From a virus: 20,983 nucleotides of DNA. Position 1 is the first letter of the stretch, and the number at the start of each line of letters is the position of its first letter. The notes beneath the pieces are model-generated. The model was not told the origin of the DNA. It saw nothing but the letters and a program-made list of their open reading frames with translations, and made no database searches. The stretch covers positions 1 to 20,983 of the IMG/VR virus record IMGVR_UViG_3300006916_008554. One strand, given 5' to 3'. Both the position numbers and the translations under genes were made by a program. Positions 1 to 5,850 of this stretch are shown one piece after another.

Positions 1-1
1 C

Positions 2-79
2 ATGAACAAATTTTATATAACAGGGTGTGCAAAAACTGGTACTACACTATTAAGAAGGTTATTTAATGCGTTTGATTGA
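2..79 (+). pseudogene. truncated sulfotransferase-like P-loop N-terminus
   Basis: A 25-codon reading frame opens with ATG at position 2 and stops at TGA (77-79). Its residues 5-17, YITGCAKTGTTLL, resemble the 5'-phosphosulfate-binding loop at the N-terminus of PAPS-dependent sulfotransferases (GxxKTGTT followed by a hydrophobic helix). Such enzymes are normally 200-300 residues long, so only the first strand, loop and helix remain. After the stop no continuing frame is visible: a one-base shift gives only about 13 more codons to a TAA at 114-116. The acyltransferase gene starts at 121. This is probably a remnant left by deletion or frameshift in a sugar-modification cassette. The frame could also extend upstream of the window, because only one base precedes the ATG. 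Confidence 0.4.
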
Positions 80-120
80 TAAAAATCAAATAAAAATCAT
101 CGAAAAAAAGAATTAAACAT

Positions 121-588
121 ATGAGTAATATACACCCCACATCAATTATTGGAGATAATGTAAAAATTGGTAACAACGTAACCATAGGCCCATATTGTGT
201 CATTGGTAATAAAGGTGCGATAAGAAATAGTGATAAAAATAGTGGAACTATTATAATCGATGATAACACCACAATCATGAATTTTGTATCTATCATGTCA
301 GGAGAAGAGGGAGATACAATAATTGGTAAGAATAATTTAATTATGAATTATGTTAATATAGGACATAACACAATAATAGGTGACAATAATGAGATTGGTG
401 CCGGTACTATAATTGCGGGATGGTGTAATATTGGAAACGACAATAAGATTAAATTACACTGTACGATAAGAAATCGAGCAACTATTGGTGATAATACATT
501 AATTGGTATGGGGTCAAATGTGGTTAAAGATATTATTTCTAACACTCTAGTTAAGGGTAATCCGATAAAAATATATGAAAATGAATAA
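121..588 (+). CDS. hexapeptide-repeat (left-handed beta-helix) acyltransferase
   Basis: The 155-aa product is almost wholly hexapeptide repeats of the type [LIV]-G-x-x-x-x, for example IIGDNVKIGNNVTIGPYCVIG-like turns in residues 8-30, and again in residues 67-135. This predicts a trimeric left-handed parallel beta-helix as in LpxA, LpxD, NeuD/PglD and WbbJ enzymes. The opening resembles LpxA, but LpxA is about 260 aa and the C-terminal helical domain is absent, so a small sugar O- or N-acetyltransferase acting on a nucleotide sugar or glycan is likelier than a lipid A enzyme. His at about residue 77 (NIGHNTIIG) is a candidate catalytic base. The C-terminus (LVKGNPIKIY) is the usual end of WbbJ-type acetyltransferases. 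It overlaps the next gene by 14 nt, so the two are co-transcribed. The acceptor cannot be told from sequence. Confidence 0.82.
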   Translation: MSNIHPTSIIGDNVKIGNNVTIGPYCVIGNKGAIRNSDKNSGTIIIDDNTTIMNFVSIMSGEEGDTIIGKNNLIMNYVNIGHNTIIGDNNEIGAGTIIAGWCNIGNDNKIKLHCTIRNRATIGDNTLIGMGSNVVKDIISNTLVKGNPIKIYENE

Positions 589-1054
589 GATAAGTGAAAA
601 TTGTAAAATAGGTAAGAACGTTGTAATCGGTAATTATGTAATCATTGAAGACGATGTTGTGATTGGCGATAATACGGTTATTAAAAATTTCGTAGAAATT
701 AGGAAAAACACAGTAATCGGAAATAATTGCTATATCGACTCAAGAGTATCAACATCAGGAGAATGTATCATAGGAGACGATGTGACGTTGAGATACGATG
801 TAATAATCGCCAGAGGTTGTGTTGTAGGAGACAATACATATATTGCACCTAGAGTTATGACAAATAATTTAGACAGTGGTCGTGCGAAAATAGGAGGAGC
901 AAAAATAGGTAAAAAATGTTTTATCGGCACAAATGCGGTACTACATCATGGAATAACTATTGGAGACAATTGTATAATTGGGTCTATGTCGTTTGTAAAT
1001 AAAAATGTTCCGAATAATGAGGTGTGGTATGGTAATCCTGCTAAGAAAAAATAA
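575..1054 (+). CDS. second hexapeptide-repeat acyltransferase
   Basis: A 159-aa protein with the same left-handed beta-helix architecture as its upstream neighbour. Imperfect I-G-x-x-x-[VI] repeats run from about residue 9 to 145. A His-His pair (VLHHGITIGDN, about residue 125) is a plausible active site, and the terminal VWYGNPAKKK is the classic end of WbbJ/maltose-acetyltransferase-like sugar acetyltransferases. The start at 575 lies inside the preceding gene; an in-frame ATG at 581 is equally possible and would remove only two residues. Two adjacent, diverged copies suggest either two modifications of one glycan or a duplication. Such genes in phages usually accompany glycosyltransferases, and two of these lie about 1.8-2.8 kb downstream. 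Confidence 0.85.
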   Translation: MKMNKISENCKIGKNVVIGNYVIIEDDVVIGDNTVIKNFVEIRKNTVIGNNCYIDSRVSTSGECIIGDDVTLRYDVIIARGCVVGDNTYIAPRVMTNNLDSGRAKIGGAKIGKKCFIGTNAVLHHGITIGDNCIIGSMSFVNKNVPNNEVWYGNPAKKK

Positions 1055-1116
1055 TTAAGAGGTGTGGGAGAGTTATTTTTTATAGACAAGGTAAAGTGGT
1101 GAGTAGTCAAATAAAT

Positions 1117-1140
1117 AATATTAAAAACATTTTTAATATT
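1117..1140. repeat. perfect A/T palindrome in the 159-bp gap
   Basis: Arms AATATTAAAAA (1117-1127) and TTTTTAATATT (1130-1140) pair perfectly over 11 bp around a two-base centre. The gap 1055-1213 separates the acyltransferase genes from phoH and holds no credible gene. The palindrome could be a weak A/T-only terminator, since the right arm itself ends a T-rich stretch, or a protein-binding site. No classical G/C-rich terminator is visible in this gap. An AT-rich background makes chance palindromes fairly common. Confidence 0.4.
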
Positions 1141-1213
1141 AAGACTAAATAACATATGTATTGATATTTGTCAATCTATAATTAAATTATATCCATAAAA
1201 TATATAATACTAT

Positions 1214-1921
1214 ATGCCAACGAGACAAAAAACAACAGAATATAACGGCTCAAATAAAAAAGAGGTGATAAAAGAAATTGTTGGTAAAACAACAAGAAAA
1301 AAGTTTTTATCTGAAAATCAAAAAGAATACTACAATAAATTAACTAATAATGAAATAACTATTTGTTCGGGACCTGCTGGAGTTGGTAAATCATTTGTTG
1401 CTATGAGAGCTGCGGTTGATTTGTTGTTAGATGAAAATAACTCATATGAAAAACTGATAATCGTTAGACCCGCAGTTGAAGCTGAGGAAAAATTAGGTTC
1501 TTTACCTGGTAACTTAGAAGAAAAATTAGACCCTTACATTTTCCCATCATATTACTTATTAAATAAAATTATAGGTAAAGAATCAAGAGAAAAATTAAAG
1601 CAAAATGATGTTATTGAGGTGTTTGCATTGGCATATATGAGAGGTATGAACATAGATAACTCAATACTAATTTTTGAAGAGTCACAAAACTCAACACCAT
1701 CACAAATGAAATTGTTACTTACCCGTATTGGTTTTAATTCTAAGTTCTTCATTTCGGGTGACGTTGAACAGACAGATAGGTATCGAGATAAAACTCAATC
1801 AGGTTTATATGATGCATTAAAAAGATTTAGAGATATTGAGGGTGTTGGTGTATTTGAGTTTAAAAATGAGGATATTATTAGAAACCCGATAATTAGTAAG
1901 ATTTTAGATAAGTACGACTAA
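1214..1921 (+). CDS. phoH: PhoH-like ATPase
   Basis: The 235-aa product carries a Walker A loop GPAGVGKS (residues 53-60), the PhoH-typical IVRPAVEAEEKLGSLPGN segment (83-100) and a Walker B region ILIFEESQN (151-159) followed by SGDVEQTD (181-188). These elements in this order define the PhoH family, P-loop NTPases found in most bacteria and very often in marine phages. They are thought to act on RNA or in phosphate-stress physiology, though the role in phages is unsettled. The usual Walker B aspartate (hhhhDE) is replaced by glutamate, giving FEE. There is no N-terminal PIN or KH domain, and the length is normal for the short phage form. The stop overlaps the next start as TAATG, so translation is probably coupled. 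The upstream 159-bp gap is the likely promoter region but shows no TATTTAT motif, unlike the later structural units. Confidence 0.9.
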   Translation: MPTRQKTTEYNGSNKKEVIKEIVGKTTRKKFLSENQKEYYNKLTNNEITICSGPAGVGKSFVAMRAAVDLLLDENNSYEKLIIVRPAVEAEEKLGSLPGNLEEKLDPYIFPSYYLLNKIIGKESREKLKQNDVIEVFALAYMRGMNIDNSILIFEESQNSTPSQMKLLLTRIGFNSKFFISGDVEQTDRYRDKTQSGLYDALKRFRDIEGVGVFEFKNEDIIRNPIISKILDKYD

Positions 1922-2568
1922 TGAAAATTGCGTTCGATTTAAATGGTGTAATTAGAGACGTTTTTTTAAAGGCAGAACAAGTCTATACAAAATTTTATTT
2001 GGAAGATAAGGAAGATGAAATTATAACTGAGTATGACGAAAGTACTGGAGAATGGAGTGAGATAAATAACAACGATAGTTTTAGTTATGAGTTAAACTTA
2101 CCCATAACATCAATGAACTTAATTGAACATTTTAAATTTAAGACAAGTGAGGATTTATATAATTTTTTTTATGTAGACTTTCCCATGCAAATATTTGGAC
2201 ATAGTCCATCAATGGAAAATAATACATTTAATGTTTTAAATGATTACTACGAATCTTTACGTGATAATAATGAAATTTTTGTTATTTCAGATGAAATAGG
2301 TAAATCAAAACCGGCAACACTCTTCTTTTTATCTAAGTATGGTTGTTTAGTTGAAAACATAAAATTTTATTCTAAAATTACTTTACTAAATACTTTTGAT
2401 GAGTTCGATGTTATCATTACATCAAACCCTGATTTATTAGAGTTGAAAAGTAAGGATAAAATAATCATAAAAGTTAACACCACTTACAATTCTGATTTTA
2501 ATTCAAATTATAATATTAATGAGATAACTGAGTTAAGTGATGTTTTTAAAAAATTAAATATTTTATAG
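1921..2568 (+). CDS. HAD-superfamily-like phosphatase/nucleotidase
   Basis: A 215-aa protein starting MKIAFDLNGVIRD. The hydrophobic strand followed by D6-x-N8-G-V is HAD motif I, with the nucleophile Asp6. The second acidic residue of the usual DxD pair is Asn8, which is unusual for a phosphatase and may shift activity or signal loss of catalysis. Further HAD-like elements are VISDEIGKSKP (about 121-131; motif II Ser and a motif III Lys candidate) and FDVIITSNPDLL (about 162-173; motif IV position, without the expected paired aspartates). A cap-like insertion lies between. Candidate roles are 5'-nucleotidase or sugar-phosphate phosphatase, which would fit the neighbouring glycan genes. The substrate is unknown. 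It is joined to phoH by a TAATG overlap. Confidence 0.6.
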   Translation: MKIAFDLNGVIRDVFLKAEQVYTKFYLEDKEDEIITEYDESTGEWSEINNNDSFSYELNLPITSMNLIEHFKFKTSEDLYNFFYVDFPMQIFGHSPSMENNTFNVLNDYYESLRDNNEIFVISDEIGKSKPATLFFLSKYGCLVENIKFYSKITLLNTFDEFDVIITSNPDLLELKSKDKIIIKVNTTYNSDFNSNYNINEITELSDVFKKLNIL

Positions 2569-2569
2569 T

Positions 2570-2830
2570 ATGTTAAACGTATGTGGTGAAATGTATTATA
2601 TCGATTTAGACACTGTTAGTAATGTCGTCGATATGAATGTTAGTGGTGACACTGAACAAACAGTTAATTTGGTTTCTTTTGAAGTTGTAAAAATGATGTT
2701 AGAAATTTTAATGACTGAAAGAGAAGAAGTTGATAGTAGTTTAGGTATTCATTCTACTAAAAATTTAAGTATTCCCTTTAAGTTGGCTTTTAATACTTTA
2801 TTAAAACATCAAATATTAAAACATTTATAA
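2570..2830 (+). CDS. small protein of unknown function
   Basis: I do not recognise this 86-aa product. It starts one base after the HAD-like stop (TAG-T-ATG) and ends one base before the glycosyltransferase start, so it is firmly part of the operon. The sequence is acidic in its first half with predicted beta strands (YYIDLDTVSNVVDMNV), then a helix (about residues 36-52) and a second amphipathic helix near the C-terminus rich in Leu and Lys. No signal peptide, membrane segment or metal-binding cluster is visible. The tight packing on both sides is the best evidence that it is real. Confidence 0.65.
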   Translation: MLNVCGEMYYIDLDTVSNVVDMNVSGDTEQTVNLVSFEVVKMMLEILMTEREEVDSSLGIHSTKNLSIPFKLAFNTLLKHQILKHL

Positions 2831-2831
2831 T

Positions 2832-3896
2832 ATGGATTCAGAAACAATTAAAAAAGTTGAGTTATCTATTGATAATTTAAATAATAAAACTGCTAGAATA
2901 TACTTTATGGTTCAGGACACCAAAGGAAACGCCAAAGCGGGTGTTAGACAGATATATAAAATAGCTCTCACTTTGAAGAAAAATGGGTTTAACACATTTA
3001 TTATACATGAAAAAAACGATTATTCCGGAGTTTCGAGTTGGATGGGTGAGGAGTATATGGAACTACCTCATGAAAGTATTGAAGAGCAAAATTTAAAGAT
3101 ATCTCCTGAGGATTTTATAGTTGTCCCTGAAATATATGGTCACGTATTAGACCAATTAAGCGGTCTATCTTGTGGTAAAATTGTTTTGTGTCAGGCATAT
3201 GACCATATGTTAGAAACACTACAACCAGGCACTACTTGGTCACAATATGGGTTTGTAAAGTGTATAACGACTAGTGAAGAACAAAAAAAATATATAGAAG
3301 AGGTAATGAGAAATGTTAGTGTCGATATTATTGAACCGTTTATACCTGAACAATTTACTAAAAAAGAATTACCGTCAAAACCAATAATATCTATACACAC
3401 TAGAGAGCAAAGGGACACTATGAAAATAATTAAAACTTTTTATTTAAAATACCCACAATATAGATGGATAACTTTTAGAGATATGAGAGGATTGAATCAA
3501 GAAGAATTTGCGGAATATTTAAGAGATTCTTTCGTTTCGGTATGGGTCGATGATACATCGGGATTTGGAACATTCCCTATTGAATCTATGATGTCTAAAA
3601 CACCCGTTATAGGAAAGGTTCCAAATATGAAACCATCATGGATGAACGATAATAATGGAGTTTGGACATATGAGTTAAATAATATCCCTGATATTGTTGC
3701 CGAATTTATTCAAAATTGGTTGGAAGACAACATTAATGACGAATTATATGAAAAAGGTTTAGAAACGGCATCTAATTACTCTAATATAGATAAATTTACA
3801 GAAAATTTGACCAAAACGTTTGATGGTTATCTACAAGGTCGTAAAGTTGTGTTTGAATCACAACTTGATAAACTAAAAGTTGAAGAAGAAAATTAA
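2832..3896 (+). CDS. glycosyltransferase, GT-B fold (GT4-like)
   Basis: The 354-aa protein has the two-lobed layout of GT-B enzymes. Residues 22-55 form an opening Rossmann strand and loop (IYFMVQDTKGNAKAGVRQIY), where substrate-binding N-lobes carry a G-rich turn. The C-lobe contains ISIHTREQRD (about 186-195) and the donor-binding segment SGFGTFPIESMMSKTPVIG (about 243-261). That segment matches the GT4 E-x7-E block, but the first Glu is Ser and only the second Glu is kept. It would transfer a sugar from an activated donor to a glycan, lipid or protein. With the following GT-A gene and the acyltransferases it forms a glycan-modification set, presumably for virion decoration or for changing the host surface. 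Acceptor and sugar are unknown. Confidence 0.75.
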   Translation: MDSETIKKVELSIDNLNNKTARIYFMVQDTKGNAKAGVRQIYKIALTLKKNGFNTFIIHEKNDYSGVSSWMGEEYMELPHESIEEQNLKISPEDFIVVPEIYGHVLDQLSGLSCGKIVLCQAYDHMLETLQPGTTWSQYGFVKCITTSEEQKKYIEEVMRNVSVDIIEPFIPEQFTKKELPSKPIISIHTREQRDTMKIIKTFYLKYPQYRWITFRDMRGLNQEEFAEYLRDSFVSVWVDDTSGFGTFPIESMMSKTPVIGKVPNMKPSWMNDNNGVWTYELNNIPDIVAEFIQNWLEDNINDELYEKGLETASNYSNIDKFTENLTKTFDGYLQGRKVVFESQLDKLKVEEEN

Positions 3897-3899
3897 ATT

Positions 3900-4700
3900 A
3901 TGAACATATCAGTAATATTACCAATAGAATCATCTAAACATAAAAATTTCGATTCTCTATTTAAATCTTCAATTACTTCAATAACTAATCAGAATTTACC
4001 TGATGGTGAGATAGAAGTAGTACTTGTTCACTCTGATGAGGAAAGTTTGGTTAGTAAAATTAAATCTTTTGATTATAGTGGGTTAACAGTTAGTTTTATT
4101 GAGAATAATAAAGATACAGACTTTAGTACACAAGTAAATTTAGGTATTACAAATGCTACAAATGAATGGGTTAGTATATTAGAATTTGATGATGAATACT
4201 CAAACATATGGTTTAAAAATGTACTTAAATACACAAAATCATATCCTGATTTTGATGGGTTTTTACCTATAGTTGTAGATACTGATGAAAAAGGTGTGTT
4301 TGCTGGATTTACAAATGAAGCGACATTTGCTGCTAATATGAACACTGAGATTGGTATTTTAACTAATGAGGTTTTAATGAATTATCAAAACTTCCAATCA
4401 AGTGGAATGGTATTTAAGAAAAAAATATTCGATTCTTTTGGTGGATTTAAGAAATCAATGAAATTAACCTTTGTTTATGAGTTTTTATTAAGGATAACAT
4501 ATAACTCAGCAAGGATTATGACTATACCTAGAATTGGATATCGACACTCAAACATGAGAGAGGGTTCAATATTTTGGGACTATAAATACGGGAATAATCA
4601 ATTAACTGAGGACGAAGTCAAGTTTTGGATTGATTCAGCAAAAAAAGAGTATTATTTCAAAGAGGATAGAAATATAAAATATGAAGTAGTGAATGTTTAA
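3900..4700 (+). CDS. family 2 glycosyltransferase (GT-A fold)
   Basis: The 266-aa product begins with the GT2 strand MNISVILPIE and an N-terminal helix, then EVVLVHSDEES (about 39-49), matching the nucleotide-binding strand, and FSTQVNLGITNATNEWVSIL (about 75-94), followed by EFDDEY, a typical GT2 signature in which the acidic cluster D97-D98-E99 coordinates the divalent metal and donor phosphate. About 265 aa is the normal size for a single catalytic domain. No transmembrane helices are seen, so it should be cytoplasmic. It starts three bases after the GT-B gene stop and ends in a TAATG overlap with the gp55-like gene, so sugar-transfer and late-transcription genes share an operon. Confidence 0.82.
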   Translation: MNISVILPIESSKHKNFDSLFKSSITSITNQNLPDGEIEVVLVHSDEESLVSKIKSFDYSGLTVSFIENNKDTDFSTQVNLGITNATNEWVSILEFDDEYSNIWFKNVLKYTKSYPDFDGFLPIVVDTDEKGVFAGFTNEATFAANMNTEIGILTNEVLMNYQNFQSSGMVFKKKIFDSFGGFKKSMKLTFVYEFLLRITYNSARIMTIPRIGYRHSNMREGSIFWDYKYGNNQLTEDEVKFWIDSAKKEYYFKEDRNIKYEVVNV

Positions 4701-5446
4701 TGTTTTTTACAGAAAATACGGAAGGTAGTAAAGATAAAAAAAAAAGAGGTAGAAAGGCTAAAAGTCAAAATTACTTTGATGTGAGGGAGGAGACTGCTGT
4801 TCGTATGTTTCTCACCGCGAGTACGTGGGATGAAAAAAATGAAATATACAATGAGTATTTAAAAAAACCTTTTGATAAAATGATTGAGTCCATAATACGT
4901 AGATATAAACTCTATCGTAAAGATATGGATTTTATAGAGATACACCAAGATACTCATTCTTTTTTAATGACCAAAGTATCTAAGTTTAAACCCGATAAAA
5001 ATAAAAAGGCGTATTCTTATTTTGGAACCATTTGTAAAAATTATTTGATGGGTCAAATAATAAAAGACCAAAAAGAACAAAACAGAAAAATTTCATATGA
5101 AGATATTTCAACTAAAATTGAAAATCGACCCGATATGATATATTTTATAGAACATGAAAATATTTTACCTGAAGACGTTATAAAAAAATTTTTAATAGAA
5201 CTTGAATCATTTATAAATAATAACGATTTAAATAATAATGAGATTAAGTTAGGTTATGCGCTTATAGAGTTATTTGAGAATTATGAAGAGATATTTGTGG
5301 GTACTGATAATAATAAATTTAATAAAAATATTATTTTATTATCTATTAGAGAAATGACTAATATGACAACAAAAGAGATAAGAAATTCTATGAAAAAATA
5401 TAAAAATTTGTATTTTGAATTGATTGAAAAATTAAATAGTCTTTAA
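4700..5446 (+). CDS. gp55-like late-transcription sigma factor
   Basis: The 248-aa product resembles the small T4-type late sigma factors. After a basic leader (KKKRGRKAK) comes a helical region. Its core (about residues 92-130) includes FKPDKNKKAYSYFGTICKNY and LMGQIIKDQKEQNRKISYED. This matches sigma region 2, with the pattern of a helix ending in F-x-P, an aromatic A-Y-x-[YF] segment that would read the -10 element, and a basic helix. The C-terminal part looks helical and ends in a hydrophobic-acidic tail (FELIEKLNSL), the place where T4 gp55 contacts the sliding clamp. Region 4 is absent, as expected for gp55. It would redirect host RNA polymerase to late promoters; the recurring TATTTAT motif in this window is a candidate target. 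The start overlaps the GT2 stop by one base. Confidence 0.75.
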   Translation: MFFTENTEGSKDKKKRGRKAKSQNYFDVREETAVRMFLTASTWDEKNEIYNEYLKKPFDKMIESIIRRYKLYRKDMDFIEIHQDTHSFLMTKVSKFKPDKNKKAYSYFGTICKNYLMGQIIKDQKEQNRKISYEDISTKIENRPDMIYFIEHENILPEDVIKKFLIELESFINNNDLNNNEIKLGYALIELFENYEEIFVGTDNNKFNKNIILLSIREMTNMTTKEIRNSMKKYKNLYFELIEKLNSL

Positions 5447-5461
5447 AACCATAAAATTTAG

Positions 5462-5468
5462 TATTTAT
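5462..5468 (+). promoter_or_regulatory. candidate late promoter element TATTTAT
   Basis: TATTTAT lies 6 nt before the ATG at 5475, in the short gap after the gp55-like gene. If it acts as a -10 element, transcription would begin at or next to the start codon, implying a leaderless or nearly leaderless message. It is one of seven sense-oriented copies placed before transcription units in this window. Confidence 0.35.
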
Positions 5469-5474
5469 TATATT

Positions 5475-5846
5475 ATGGGTAGACCGAAAAAAAAACAAAT
5501 ATCACTTAATAAAGATTCAGTATTAAGTCTTATGCAAGAAATTTATAATGAACTAGTTGAACAGAGAGCAACTGCGGTTCGAATACAGAACAAAATGTTA
5601 TCTATGTTAAAAAATTCTGAAGACATGATAGTTATAGGTCCTGTATTAAAAGAACAGCAAAAAATCATAAACGACACTATCGAAAAAAAATTAACTTTAT
5701 CTAAATTACAATCGACAATATGGGAAAAATCTAATAGTAATACAGACGAAGATTTTAATCTATCTGAAATGGATGAAGATGTTTTAAAAGCATTAATTGA
5801 TAAAGATTTAGATAAAGAAAACAATAGTGGGTATAAAATAAATTGA
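5475..5846 (+). CDS. small helical protein, probably virion or assembly related
   Basis: A 123-aa protein that I do not recognise. It has a basic start (MGRPKKKQ), a long predicted alpha-helical or coiled-coil middle (about residues 15-85, rich in Leu, Ile, Lys, Glu and Gln in heptad-like spacing) and an acidic C-terminal third (NTDEDFNLSEMDEDVL). No membrane segment. It follows the gp55-like gene after a 28-bp gap holding a TATTTAT motif and precedes the large tail/baseplate candidate by four bases, so it is probably the first gene of a late structural operon. A T4 gp33-like co-activator was considered because of size and position next to gp55, but no supporting motif is visible. Confidence 0.6.
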   Translation: MGRPKKKQISLNKDSVLSLMQEIYNELVEQRATAVRIQNKMLSMLKNSEDMIVIGPVLKEQQKIINDTIEKKLTLSKLQSTIWEKSNSNTDEDFNLSEMDEDVLKALIDKDLDKENNSGYKIN

Positions 5847-5850
5847 TGTT

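Noticed and set aside
66-116. Short frame MRLIDKNQIKIIEKKN after the sulfotransferase-like remnant
   Set aside because: Sixteen codons with no family likeness; it may be a frameshifted relic of the same gene but cannot be supported as a gene.
5475-5846. T4 gp33-like late co-activator
   Set aside because: Size and position next to the gp55-like gene fit, but no recognisable motif is present and the gene has a structural-type promoter element.
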